In this document: piece by piece, positions 33,792 to 46,679 of the stretch
Layout of the letters: every line of letters starts with the position of its first letter
Position numbering within the stretch: the stretch's first letter is position 1
Assembly: GCA_022813625.1 (NCBI GenBank)
Contig: JAKLMB010000004.1
Span: 1,550,001 to 1,614,000, forward strand
Direction: 5' to 3'
DNA length: 64,000 bases
DNA from: Aaosphaeria pasadenensis
Lineage: Eukaryota > Ascomycota > Dothideomycetes > Pleosporales
The notes under the pieces: generated by a model
The model's database searches: none
What the model was told of the DNA's origin: nothing
The model's input: only the letters and a program-made list of their open reading frames with translations
Program-made: the position numbers and the translations under genes

Positions 33792-36634
33792 ATGGATATA
33801 CATCGTGCTCGATTCGTTCCTTACCCGCCTTCCGCAATCAATGCGCTTGCATTCTCGCATGCCACGCCGGACGACGAGACCAAGGACCCCTCGACCCTCA
33901 GACTCGCAGTGGGACGCGCGAATGGAAACATTGAGATCTGGAATCCCACCAGCGGCAGTTGGCTGCAGGAGCGAGTGTTTTACGGCGGCAAGGATCGAAG
34001 TGTGGAGGGATTGGTGTGGACACAAGACCGAGACGAGAAGGACGGAAATGGCGAGGTGATCCCCGGGAGGCTGCGACTTTTCAGCATTGGATACTCGAGT
34101 AGCATTACCGAGTGGGACCTCTCGACGGGTCTGCCCGCCAGGCATTCGGACGGTAGCCACAGCGAGGTGTGGTGTTTCGCAGCGCAGCCAAAGATCAATG
34201 GTGCCGCGCGGAAAGAGCTTCGAGCCGGCGAGGATGACCGACAGGATCTGGTAGCGGGCTGCGCGGACGGCACGCTGGTTCTCCTCTCGACTGCGGACAA
34301 CGACTTGAGGTTTCAGCGATTCCTCTCGCGATCCTCGAAGAAGAAGGCTCGTGTTTTGAGCGTCGCATACAAGGACCGCAATACTGTCCTGGCTGGATTC
34401 GCGGACAGCGCCGTCAGGGTTTTCGATACGAGGAATGGCAACGTGCTGAGGAACATCTCGTTTGGAAGTGGTCCTTTGGGCGGCCCGAAAGAGATTCTGG
34501 TTTGGAAGGTCAAGTGCCTCCCTAACGGCGATTTTGTTTCGGGTGACTCTACGGGCGAGATCCGCATATTCAGTGGCAAGAACTACAGTCAATTGCAACG
34601 GATAGCGGGTCACGAGGCCGATGTTTTGGATCTTGCTGTTTCGCAAGATGGCAGCATGATTCTCAGTGGTGGCATGGACCGCCGAACCTGCTTCTACTCA
34701 TGCGCCGCAAAGAAGAAGTCCCAACGTGCGGAGAACTGGCGGAAGGTGTCCCACAAGAGATATCACGATCATGATGTCAAGGCGATGGCAACTTATGAAG
34801 GCAACAATATCAGCGTCGTCGTGTCTGGAGGTAATTCACCATGCTACTATTCGTTTAATCGTGGTACTAACGTCTTCTAGGAATCGATACACAGCCAGTC
34901 GTACTCCCCCTGCGCCAATTTGGCAAGGAGCTCAGTCGAGCGCTGCCATCTCTACCGCGAACTCCCGCGCTTGTCAGTGCCCCAGCATCACGCCTCATGG
35001 TCAGTTGGTGGAATAGCGAGATCCGCATTTGGAGGGTCAAGTCGCAGTCAGAGACATCAGAAAGGCCAAAGGTCGTGGCACGCCTGGCTCTTCAAGGAGA
35101 CGAAAACATCACGTCGGTTTCCATCACAGAGGATGGATCGCTGCTAGCAGTAGCTACGTCGAGCGAAGTCAAGATTTTCCAGCTCACGCCAATAAGCCCG
35201 GGAGCTGGGCCGTCACTGCGTATCAAGAAGCTGGAGGTCCCATTTACAGTTGGCGGAAGGCGAGTGCAGTTCACCGCTGATGGAAAATGGCTCGCCATTA
35301 TCACTATCTCCAACGACGTAAGAGTAGCCCGCATCGTGGACGCCACGGAGGAGGAGGAGTGTCCGCGCGTCCTCGACCAACTACTGCACCTAGCCCGCCT
35401 GCCACGAAGCGGCTTGCAGCAAAACGCCCTTAATGGCACATGGGGCTCATACGACCGCACAATAACTCAAGTCGAGTTCTCCAGCGATGGCAACATCCTT
35501 GCTGTTGCAGATCTCGCCGGGTACATCGACACATGGGTCATTGAAGGCTTTGAAGACTCGACCGCTCCCGAAGTTGACATCGACCGAGCGTCCACATCTT
35601 CAGCCGGTGACGATGAGTCAGACGAGGAGGATGAGGTCGAGACGGAGCAAGTGACGATGTTTGGCCAGAGGTGGATTCGCAACCCCTCAGGACACGCAAT
35701 CCCCCGACTGGACGCCATGCCCCTCCTGCTCTCCTTTCAACCCGCACAAGAAGGCAACGGCCCAGAGCCCAACGGCAATCCTGCAGTACACCCCACCCGA
35801 CACAACCCTCACCCGCACTCTCGCGTCATCCCTAGCACGGAACAGCACCTTCTCGTGGTGTCTGCCAAGCACCAACTGTACGATTTCGAGGTCCTGGCGG
35901 GCCGACTGTCGGATTGGTCGAGGAGAAACCCATTGTCGAGCTATCCGAGCCAATTCCGCTCGACGACAGACGACCCCGCGAAGGGCTGCCTGTGGGACGT
36001 GACGGACGAGAACCGCCGGATCTGGATCTACGGCGAGAAATGGCTGTTCATGTTCGATCTGTCTCGAGACTTCCCATTCGACAAGCAGCAGCAACAACAG
36101 CAACTAGAGTCAGACGAGGCCAGCATATCAACGAAGAAGCGAAAGCGCGAGGGGGGAGCAGACGAGCCCTTCCGCAAGAAGAACAGCAGCGGAGCCGGCG
36201 ACGCGGTGCCCGAGCGCGAGGCCTCGATATCCAAGGTGCGCAGGTTCATCAACGGCGGACAGGCCGACCAGGGAGGCGACAACTGGACCGACGTCCTGCA
36301 CACGCGTTCGACCACGGCCGCCGCGAGGTCAGATGACGAGGCGGCGGAAGACGCACAAGATGACCTCGTCACGCTGAGGAGGCAGCAGCAGCAGAATCAG
36401 ACCGACGAGGCGACGTCGCAGGAACTCGTCCTCGTCGACGACAGTGGCAACAACAAGAGCAGAGCGGCATCAGAGCCATGGTGGCACACGTTCAAGTACA
36501 GACCCATGCTCGGCATCGTCCCGATGTCCTCCGGTGGTGCTTCCACTCGCACCAATCCCCTCGAGGTCGTCATCGTGGAGAGGCCGTCGTGGGATCTGGA
36601 TCTCCCGCCTCGGTTCACGGGTGCTTTGGAATGA
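33792..36634 (+). CDS. UTP4: Utp4, U3 snoRNP / t-UTP (UtpA) WD-repeat protein, 930 aa
   Basis: Subunit of the UtpA (t-UTP) complex that binds nascent 5'-ETS pre-rRNA and links rDNA transcription with 18S processing in the nucleolus. Exons 33792-34830 and 34881-36634 flank a 50-nt intron with a TACTAAC branch. The start MDIHRARFVPYPPSAINALA and the stretch LRLAVGRANGNIEIWNP, then GGKDRSVEGLVW, align with yeast Utp4. Beta-propeller blades follow (LRLFSIGYSSSITEWDLSTG, QDLVAGCADGTLVLLSTADN, NGDFVSGDSTGEIRIFSGKN, GSMILSGGMDRRTCFYSCAA, then the second propeller SRLMVSWWNSEIRIWR and later). The C-terminal third has low-complexity inserts: an acidic stretch (DDESDEEDEVETEQ), Gln runs, and a basic KKRKREGG nuclear-signal-like patch. 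It is longer than yeast Utp4 (about 776 aa) mainly because of these inserts. The start was chosen by homology over the upstream in-frame Met. Confidence 0.95.
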
Positions 36635-39600
36635 GAAGAGAGATGGACATCTAAAGAAAAAAAGGTTGGGTTGGGGTGTGGGATTGGTCATGTATATCCA
36701 TGTATGTATGTAGAGGTGGTAGATATCAAGCAAGAAAAAAGCATAATCATGGCGGCGTCTTAAGCGTTCGTTTCGTTTTCACCCGAGTAGAAGAAAATGC
36801 GAGTTCCCATTCATCGATTTTGAAAAAGCGTTTCGGAGAAAATTTCACTGTACTGGCTAGAAGTATGTGTATCTGTACCTATCAAGATGGTTCTATCCAC
36901 ACTCGATTTCACACATTTCGATGGATGCTCTTGCATTTGATACGTGACACTATTAAACGACGACTCGACCCATCTTCACCGCTTCATATGCTTGATAGTG
37001 GATGCTAGTAGTCAGTCACATGGCACGCAGATACGTCCATTGTATATGCTCCACGCCTGTCCACGTATGCACCTTACGTACTCACAAACCCCAGGCAAGT
37101 AAATCAGGCATCAATACTCTGCATCACTCAATTGCAAAAAAAGCCGACATGAAACTCCGACAATCACGTTTACGTCCTTACGCTTTACGAGAGGAATCGC
37201 GAAGATCTGGAGAAGTGGTGGATGTTTTGGAACTTGATTGGTGCATGATTGGCCGAATGGGAGTGAGTAGTATGAATGGAGATCCTGGCTGTGTTAGTAA
37301 TGAGAGTGAAGGTAAGTAAGGTAGAGTGGTGGTGGTGTATGCGTATGTTGCATACGTAGGTATGTATGTACGTTGGTGTTTTTTTTTCAGTAGCACGTGG
37401 GATCAATAGGATCGACGACGAAGACGTTGACGACGTTGACGACGAGAGAGGCAAAGGAAGAAGCTCGATCCAATCTCGGAGATAGTCGGAATACAGCGTA
37501 TCTCATCTCGGAACAAAGCAGCAGGATGGAGAACAAGCGTGCTTGCGTAAGGTGGACTCGTAGATACAAGTACGCTTGCTCCATGGTACGAATACTCCGT
37601 ACATATTGGAAATGCAAGATACAGTTGAGGGCGGGAGGGTTGGCATAAGCTTAGCCTAGCCTAGGCTCTTCATCGACGGGTCGGGTCTATCGGTACTGGA
37701 CTGGTGGTAAGGTTTTTGGGCATCGGAACGAGTCGTCAGACCGATTGTTCACTGCCTGCGAGGATGGTATGGGATGGTAGAGTTCGCGAAGATACTTTGG
37801 TTGTTGGGATTACGACGATTTCAACGTGGTCGGGAGTCCGCAAGCGGAACGGGGCGGATTTGAAGAGAGGGACCAAACAGAGCGGGTTGCGTTGTTCTAC
37901 CTAGGTACGCACGCATTGAAAGGGATTTTTTGCGGAGATGGAAGGGCGAAGGCGAAGTTCGGATCTTACGTTGCGCAATCGATGGATGGATGGTCGGTGG
38001 TGGATGTGGTGGTGTAAGGTGGTGAGCGATGGTGGCGCGGGAAGTAAGAAAGAGAGTGGAAGGAGAAACGATGATCAACAGCGTGCGGACGAGGAGGGGC
38101 GGTGCTTATGCACTTGTTCACTTTTCCTTACTCCTTTGCCTTTCGAATTGCATACCTAATTGGATTCAGGTGAGAGATCATAGCTTTTTACGGGTTGTTC
38201 GTTGTCGATGATGGGGAGGGGTTCGAATGTTGAATTGTTTCACATCGAGGAGTTGATTGACGATAATCAGTGGGCATGTGGTTGAATAATGGACCAATCA
38301 GAGGGGAGGATACTTGGGTGCACGGGGTCTCAATGGGTAAGCGCTGCGTGGTCGTGGGCCGTGGTCTGTAGTACGGGGCTACTTTGGACTTGTACGAGGG
38401 AGCGCCACAGGCACAGATCGTCGCGTGTTACGAACCCCCGACTCTTCAAGTAACTAACTACGCTGTGTAAGTTAACTGCTGTAGGTAAGGTAAGGGTAAG
38501 GCATTCTGAAGGCGAGAGAGAAGGAGACGCAGCGCCTTTCCCCGATGCTGGACTCGATGTCGGTCTACGTGCACATTCATGAATTTCGACAGGCTTGCTT
38601 TGCGACTCCAGGCCTACAGAACTCCGAAATGATGGGATGGAAACGGTTGTTCAGTAATGCTCCAGTCGGAGTGTCGCCATCAAAGCCATCAGCACAGAAA
38701 AGCAAAAATTGACAGCTGCACGTACGTACGTAGGTACCCATCCCCCTGGATTCTAGAAGGCGGTATCTACTGTGAGTGTGCGATCACGAACATTTACCTA
38801 CGAATACACAGTACGACATGAGTACAAATCTGCCACCGTGGCGTGGTGTATGGAACCGCACACCATACACAATACACAGAACAGACTTCAGAGTCAAAGA
38901 GGCGATGGTCTGGTCTCGTCTTGTTCCATGGCGTGTATAACGATCGTCCGGGTCTTGGCCCGACCGGCTTGGTGGAGCTTACGACTCCTAGACGGCTTCC
39001 GGCTAGACTGCGACAGCTATTGCGTGTCCGCTTCAACGACTTTCCATGGGCGACGCGGCCTAAATGAGGTTGAATTGATGAGCGAGAAAGCGCGCGTGGT
39101 GTGCGGTGCGTGTAACTGCGAATGTAGAATTTGATTATGTTTTTTGTTTCCTCTGAACTATGGGACGCTGTAACTGTATACCACAAAGACACAGGATAGT
39201 ATAGGACAGAGGTGGATGGGGTATTCGCGGTTAGCCGGTACGCAGCAAGATACCTTGAAACGCGGATGGCCCAGGCAAGCCCTGTCGTCGTTCACGCTGT
39301 CTGTTGTACACGAGTGCTGTTGGCATGTTGCGTGCTGCGTATTGTATGCTCAACCGCCAGTAGAACTACGAATACCGGTATCATTAAGTACCAGGGGAGG
39401 TTCACAATCAATCCACTTGGAACGACCAATATTTGTGAACCCCGGACCTGGTCTTAGTTCTTTTGCCTGTATCGTTCCCGCCAGATCTCTTCAATCACTT
39501 TGGGTGTCCCACATTCAATTGCATGCCCTCCCAGAGTCCCAAGCCAATACACTGCGATGCGGTAAGAAGAGCAATCTGGGACAGGTAGACAGAAGTGGAG

Positions 39601-41108
39601 CACCCAGAAACGAGCATCTGCCGGCCAAGAGCCAACGAGGAAGCATCCATGTAGGAGAACAATGCTGGAACTGGAACAGCAAATGGCGGATGGGCTTCCC
39701 TCCTCGGTAGCGCGGCGCAGATGAAGAGATTATCGCCAGCTCGACGGGGTAGTCTACTTCCTACGCTCAAAGACGAACACTCTGCAGCTTCGACAGCAGG
39801 GGTACATGATTCCGAAAAGGGGTGGGGACATATGGAGGGACGGGTAGATAGAAACCAGCATACAAAGACAGCCCACGATAGCCGGCAAAGGGTTCAGAGA
39901 TTACACGCAATCACCATCATTCATTCATTGATTGATTAATTGCATTGCAGTAGTAACAGGAAAGTCTGGGACGGATACACGCTTAGACGCGTCTACAGAT
40001 GTTGAATGAGATTACGATGGCTCCCGTCGACGGTTACCAAGCAGAGCCATACCATAGAATATTCCGTAGTGGATTGATCATTCGGCAAAGAGCGCGTGAA
40101 GAGTATTGTAATAGAGTAATACTCCGTAGATTCAGTAGAGTAATTAAGTTGACGACTGCATGCTACTGAAGTGACTGAAGCGACTTGAAGCGACAGAGTG
40201 AGAGTGATCTACTCGTACTTTGGTTAGTTGAATAATGACAACGCGTTTCTTTGGGAGGAGATGTACTTGAATGGTACTGGATTCTGATTAGGGATAGAGC
40301 AAGGGTAGGCGAGCCAATCAGGTGGGAGATGCTTGCGTATGCTCTCGCAATTGTCCGCGCGGCCACTCTCAGACTCTTCTTTTGCCCCCATCATCTTCGG
40401 AGTACACACGCAACACAATTACTCTGTACTCGTAGGTACACCCTTACGCAAACGCATACGCTGTTTGGTACTTTGGTACTCGTAGGTACTTTGCATGTAC
40501 TCGTATGCCTACCACATGCAGTAGCAGGAGTACGTAGCAATAGGCCTACCACACACCCAACCCAACGCCCTAATACTAGGTACTTACTTACCCACACGCA
40601 CACCCCATCCACCTGCCATCCACCCCCCCCCCCCAGTCCACCCAGTCCACCCATCCCATTTGACTACCACCCGCCCTCCTGCCACTACCGTTGCTCTCTA
40701 CCACCACCGAATCTCTTCCTCTCTCGACACTCCCACTCCTCTTCCACCTCCTCCCCAATAACTCGAAATCCTTGACGACGACGATATCAACACCATATCT
40801 CGCTCGTCTGAGAGTTATCCTCATCTATTCTTGCGCGCTCTAATTCGACATTGCGCCCTCCCACTCATACCCGTAGTTGCCCTCTTCGGTTGTCACTGCT
40901 GCGCCTGCAGTCGCTGCATCATCGGAGGCTGTGCAAGGTGCAAAACCCATCGACTATACGGTTACCTGCACGCCCACACCCGCGCACGCTTCCTCCCATC
41001 TTCCTCCGTACCACCTTCACCACCACTCTCCTCTCTAAATACCTGTCGAACCGTCGACTCTCACAAAATACTCACTGCCATCGCGACGGGTGACCACAAA
41101 ATTCCAAG
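36635..41108. other. 4.5-kb intergenic region upstream of PNG1
   Basis: No supportable gene. About 37390-37450 is rich in GACGAC-type triplets. Several TAGGTA/TACGTA and TACTCCGTA-like elements are present (37593, 37898, 38721-38738, 40120, 40433, 40481). A run of twelve C lies at 40623-40634. About 40600-41100 is strongly pyrimidine-rich and reads as a long leader of PNG1. The 164-codon frame at 39216-39710 lacks a plausible composition. Confidence 0.5.
40623..40634 (+). repeat. Poly-C run
   Basis: Twelve consecutive C in a CCA-rich stretch within the probable leader/promoter of PNG1. Its length is likely variable between strains or prone to sequencing error. Confidence 0.8.
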
Positions 41109-42494
41109 ATGGATCGTTCGCACGCCGGCCAGCAGCGGGCGGACGCTGCGACGGTCGACACCGACCAGCTGGCACACGAAATGACAGAACGCTTCCGACA
41201 GGTTCTCAGCACCCGACGAATGAACGAACTCACCTCCCGCGCTGTACAATCACGACCAGCATCGCCAGCACCTCGAGACTTCGGCACACCTCAACCCCCA
41301 ACTGCACAGAATGCTCCCCCATCCTACTCTTCACTCCGAAACATTCCCCTGGAACCACAGGCACCGCAGGACGCCCGCTCGATGCGATTCAAGAATATGC
41401 TCCATTCGCTTTCCAACATGCCCATCCGGTGGGAAAATCCCGGTCTGCTCGATGAAGCCCTGCGAGTCGTGCCATTGGAACAGATCTACAACGAGGCCGA
41501 GGAAGAATCACAGATCCTGCAGGCCGAAGCCGAAAGCCTGGGTGCCGGAAAGAAGGCTGCTTGGGGATATCAAGACTGCGTTGTCCGAGCTCTGATGCGA
41601 TGGTTCAAGCGATCGTTTTTCTCCTGGGTGAACAACCCTCCTTGTGCCCGCTGTTACTCCCCAACCATCGGCGTCGGCATGGCTGCTCCTCTTCCCGATG
41701 AGCAGGCGCGCGGTGCAAACCAGGTCGAACTCTACAAGTGCTCGCTCGAACAGTGCGGAGCCTTCGAGCGATACCCCCGATACAACGACGCCTTCGTCCT
41801 GCTCCAGACTCGACGGGGTCGCTGTGGCGAATGGGCGAACTGCTTCAGCATGCTCTGTCGCGCTGTCGGATCGCGAGTTCGCTGGGTCTGGAACAGCGAG
41901 GACCACGTCTGGACGGAGGTCTACTCCGTTCACCGCAAGCGCTGGGTGCACGTTGACGTCTGCGAGGAAAGCTGGGACAAGCCCATGCTCTACACCAAAG
42001 GTAGATACCACCATCTATTTTACTTAGGAACGACATTCTAACTAGTTTTAGGTTGGGGGAAGAAGCTCGCCTATTGCATCGCGTTTTCCGTCGACGGTGC
42101 CATGGATGTCACTCGCCGCTACGTGCGCGACCCAGCAAAGCACGGCTTGGAACGCAACAGGACGCCAGAGGCCGTGCTCCTCTACATCATGAACGAGATT
42201 CGCGCCATGCGACGAACCAACATGTCCAAGCAGGACAAGTTCCGCCTCCAGGGCGAGGACATGCGCGAGGATAAAGAACTCTGCGGCTACTTCATCTCTT
42301 CCATTGCCCACGAGATGAGCAAGCTCAGCGCAGACGACATCGTCGCCGGACGAGTTACCCGAAGGACCGACCCGGATGCACAGAAGGCATTGGAGGGCCG
42401 TACCAGCGGCAACTCGCAATGGATCCGGTCCCGCGGCGAAGGAGGCCAGAACACCCCAGGACAACAAGATCCTCGTAATCACCACCCACGATGA
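41109..42494 (+). CDS. PNG1: Peptide:N-glycanase (PNGase), transglutaminase-fold, 444 aa
   Basis: Cytosolic deglycosylating amidase that removes N-glycans from misfolded glycoproteins exported from the ER (ERAD). Exons 41109-42000 and 42052-42494 flank a 51-nt intron in phase 1. A disordered Pro/Ala/Gln-rich N-terminus (about 95 residues) precedes the core. Zn-site cysteines are visible as NNPPCARCYSP and YKCSLEQCGAFERYPRYND. The catalytic triad is intact: Cys in RRGRCGEWANCFSMLC, His in NSEDHVWTEVYS, Asp in RWVHVDVCEESWDKP. After the intron WGKKLAYCIAFSVDGAMDVT and RRYVRDPAKH follow as in yeast Png1. The C-terminal part is a helical extension and a disordered Gly/Gln-rich tail. No PUB domain is present, as usual in fungi. 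The intact Cys is worth noting because some filamentous-fungal orthologues are reported to have lost it. Confidence 0.95.
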
Positions 42495-43614
42495 ACGCAT
42501 CACACATACAAACCGACTCTGTTCATAGTCCATTCTTTCCGGTCGATCCGATACGTATCGGCCCCCACCATTCGAGGCAGACGAGCTTCGGCTCGCAATG
42601 ATCATTGCAGCTCCGCACTCATACCCATCACACATTCTCATCGCGATGGAGCCGGATGGTACTCACCAAACCCGCGACATTTGCGCTTGTAATCATAGCA
42701 TCAGGACCTTTGCGTCCCTCGGCGATACCTTGCGACGGCGTTTTGGGCGCATCCTTACACACATAAGCGGTTAAGAAATAATGTCTACGAACCCATCCAG
42801 GGCCAACATTTTCCTTTCACAGTTGTTCATACCACCAGCATCGCGGCGAAGGGAGCTCTGAACTCCCGGGCGGATCAGTGGGGCGGCGGAGACTTTGGAT
42901 CTCTATCTCTTTTATTGTTTCGCATGTTACCGCTGGATCGCAGCACTGTTTATACCACTCGCATACGGGCCGGAGACTTACATATCTCATTTGTCATATC
43001 TTCTTTCGTTTCTTTACTTTCACGAGCCAGCATTTCTACGGGAATGAGTCTAGGGAAATCTAGGGTCAGAAGAGTGTGCGGTCATTATGCACGACGTGGA
43101 ACGGCTATTTCACGCTTGCAGAGCTCTTCTTCATTTTTCTCCTCTTTCGAGCAAAGATGTTCTCGAAGAGGAGACAGGTTTTTTTTTTGCATTTTCTGCT
43201 GTTCATGTCATTACTGCATTAGTATCTTTTTTTTCAAATCAGGCCCGTGCCAGGAGAGCCAGAGCCGAATAGAGACGAGTCGAGACTCGAGAAGGAAGAG
43301 GAAACGGAGGGCGGTGACGAGGACGCGCGTCCCGACGGGACGACGAAGAGAAGAAGAATAAGAAGAATCACAACGACGACAGCGCATAGGACCCCGCACA
43401 AGAAGCGGAGTTTCTACAAAGAAATAAAAAACAATATGTTCCACTACTCCAAAATTTTTGACCTCGTGAACATGTTCTCGCATCTTGACGTGGTATCGTG
43501 ACAATTTCCTATATGGTCGTCTTCCCAGCAGACACCCCAATGCACCTCACCACAAGCAAAGCAAATTCACCACGAACCCCACACATACCACCAACTCAAC
43601 CCAAGACAAAGAAT

Positions 43615-43638
43615 GAAAAATTGAAAAATTGAAAAATT
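43615..43638 (+). repeat. Short tandem repeat, GAAAAATT x3
   Basis: Three perfect 8-bp copies in tandem within intergenic DNA downstream of PNG1. Confidence 0.85.
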
Positions 43639-44207
43639 GGACTTCCCATCTCCCACCCCCCACCATCAAAGCAGCGGGGTAACTACACACACACGTACAC
43701 AGCAACTACCGTGCGCCGAAACGACTTCCGCGTCCTTGAGAGTCTGCAAGTACGAATGCCCCCTCTTTCTTCTCTTCTAGAATGGCCGCAGTCGGCGGGA
43801 ATGAGCGTTCGGATTGTGATTGGTTGTGGATATCTATCAAGTACGCGTACTTATCATGGTCACTTCGGGGAAATCAAGTCGTTGGGTGGTGTCGTCGTGG
43901 TGGTTGTGCACATCATAGTCCTAAGCAGAGTAGCTTCATTCAGACATTCACTTATTCAACCAACATCAACCCCGATATTGTCACACCCCTATGAATGAAA
44001 CCCTGCATTTTTCTTCGGTACTACGGTTCGTTCGTTGGTTCGAACTTACTCATTGTTTTTGTGCAGACAGACTCTCTGAGTCCAGTCCAGTCCAGTCTAG
44101 TTCAATATAATTCACTTCGTTCCAGTCTCCTGCGCCCATATCTATCTATCTATCTTGACTGACTGGATCGGCGTTCCGTCAAGCTAATTGGCCAGCCCGA
44201 TTGGGCA

Positions 44208-44224
44208 TGTGTGTGTGTGTGTGT
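44208..44224 (+). repeat. TG dinucleotide microsatellite
   Basis: Uninterrupted TG repeat of about 8.5 units in intergenic DNA. Confidence 0.85.
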
Positions 44225-46679
44225 TTCCCGCGCCACGAGTGTACTGTGTACGTACCCGTATGACCAATTTCCCCCGTGGATGGATGGCTAGAATCTAGGG
44301 TTCGATGTAGGTACCCAGTGTGTGTGTCCGGGTAGGTTTGTGGCACGGAGTGTGTACAAGACAAGACAGATGGTTGCGGGTAGTGGCTGGCGGCGGCGGC
44401 GGTGGGACAGGGTATGTGGTGATGTATGTAGCATAGAGGACTTGAAATGCGGTTTTGTGCCATATTTTCTTCTGCTGTCTGTCTTACGCTGTAGAGGTGT
44501 TCTTCGTTGTTGCTTTTTTTTCGATTCTGTTGTTTTGGATGGGCTGGTTTATTATATGTATATGGTTTGTGAGTCGTGTAGGGCAGTTACGCAGTGATTC
44601 GTTCAACTTCTGTCTTTCTCTTCTATGGAGTACAGAGTTGGCGTGGTATTCTATAGAGTACAGGAATTGTGTTTTCCAATGTATGTGATATGGTTAACTT
44701 GCAAATTCGATATTCCAAGTGCATAAGGAAGAAGATTAAAAACCACTGGTAATTTGGATCTTATTTTTTATTGTATTTAATAGCGAGCACGGTATAGTAC
44801 GATGACTTCCATCACGGAATTATTCATAATACTGCTATGCAAAAATGTGGTGCGGTAAGTACAGATGAGTTATAACAAAGACAATGTCTCGACGTCCTGG
44901 CGGAGGAACGGGCTGAGAATACGGCAAAGTCGCTGGCCGAAGAACTGTGTCGGAACAATCCTGGTCTGTCTTTGAGATGAAATTTGGGATCGGAAAGAAT
45001 AATCAGGTATTGTGCCGTAAGTGTGTTCAGGGTTCCAGGTGAGGTGGAAGGATTGGGTTGGTGATGGGATCCCCGTAGTTGTGAACAGTGTAAGTGTACG
45101 GTAGGCGTAGGCGTAGTCGTAAGTGGTAGGCTGTACGTAGCAGTTGGTCTATTATTAGGGGGTGGGCGATGGTTAGTGCCTCGGACTGCGCAATTCTTGG
45201 CGATGGGGTTAGTTGCTGACGGCCCATTGGCTGGTTTCGCCTTCACTGCTTGGTCACCGAAATGAAGGGTTAACCGTTGTTTTCACTAGCACTCATAGAC
45301 ACTCTAGGTACTATACTGTATGTATGTACTTACTGTTCCTGGACTGTTTGTGAGAATGATTGACTGGTTGCGCCACAGTTCTTCTGCATAGTTTTGCCTG
45401 TACCGTGTAGTAGTATATACTATTTGGGTGTTTTGCTCCCTCTTCTTATGTGAGGTGAGGAGATTTATCGGAGCTAACAAGTCCCCAAAAACGTGGTGCA
45501 TATTCGGATAGTAGCGAAATGTGATGGATACCTAGGTAATCATGTTGCGAATCCCTAATCAGATCTGGACATGTAGCAAATCTATGTCAATATGTTGGCA
45601 ACGGTACCGTAGATGCAAGGTGCAGAACGAATGATTCATTTCGTCATGGGCAACTCTGCTCCAACACTCAGCAGCGTCATGATGAGAAAGATGGGCAAAC
45701 AGTCCCTCCCAAAGAGGCATCTTCCCAAATGACAAGATGCGAGGGTTTCCCTCCTCTTCTTTGTGTGTCATCACGAAGCCTGCTGGGATATTTCCCATTG
45801 AGGTAATGGCAAGCAGCTCTCAATCCAACGGGTGGGCATGGACGTGTGGTGCGGAACACGCACACTGACATCAAATGCGCCGATCCCACTCGTAAACGCT
45901 TGGCTCATCTTTCCAGTTAGCCAACTCGGCAGGATTTGCAGCTGAGTGGAAGGGAAGGGAAGGGAAGATTGGGCAGAGAGAAAAGGCCCGCAGATGGGCT
46001 TGACAGAGTACGAGTAGTGTATGTACAGTGGAGGTAGTGTAGTGTAGTATGTGGTGTGGTGATTGAGGGTCTGCTCTGCTGTAGAGCACCGCCATCCACG
46101 CCATTCGTGGACCCGTGGTTGATCAGAGCTAAAGAAAAACCTACGGTCGTAAGCAAAGATGGCGAATCTAGTCCATAGTGGGTCAAAACCCGTGAGGCTG
46201 GAGGCTGAAGGACGCGAAGAGTGTGTGCTTAGCATGATTGAAGCTGCAGTGATGTGGTTGTGCTTGTGCTAGAGCAGGGCAGGGCCACAATGTCTGTGTG
46301 AGTGTCCCGCCTCTAGGCACGTCCCCCGTCCCTTCCTTCCCCAGCAGACTAAACTTCCCTCAGCCCCCTTGAGGCTTTCAGCTCAAATCTTACAGACGAA
46401 CGTGCAAGTTGTACAAAAGCCTGCCTTCCACGCCTTGCTTTCCCCTCTCCTCCATCACCGTTCACTACTCCACATCACCAACAACATCCTCCATTCACTT
46501 CACGGGTTTCACGCCTCTTGCGATCTTCCGACATCCGTTCTCCGTCGCTACATCCATCCCATACGATCGTTCCTCCACACCTCTCTCTGACGTAACACCT
46601 CCCTTGGGCTCCCTCACAAGGTCAACCACAACAACAACAGCAATCACACACACAGTTACCCAACAACAACACCGCAGCC

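Larger units (their letters stand above)
42495..46679. other. 4.2-kb intergenic region between PNG1 and the Sur7-type gene
   Basis: No supportable gene. It contains an 8-bp triple repeat (43615-43638), a TG run (44208-44224), TAGGTACC-type elements (about 44308, 45304, 45533) and GGGAA runs (about 45949-45966). About 46320-46679 is CT/CA-rich and looks like the leader of the Sur7-type gene. Frames at 42915-43361 and 44824-45246 have Ser/Arg/Pro-biased composition without domains or splice support. Confidence 0.5.

Noticed and set aside
39216..39710. 164-codon plus-strand frame
   Set aside because: Cys/His/Arg/Ser-biased sequence with no domain, no splice context and no neighbouring exon; likely chance.
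42048..42641. 197-codon frame antisense to PNG1 exon 2
   Set aside because: Shadow of a codon-biased coding exon; the sense strand carries the conserved PNGase sequence.
44824..45246. 140-codon minus-strand frame
   Set aside because: Pro/Thr/Ser low-complexity with no recognisable element; overlapping alternative frames are equally open.
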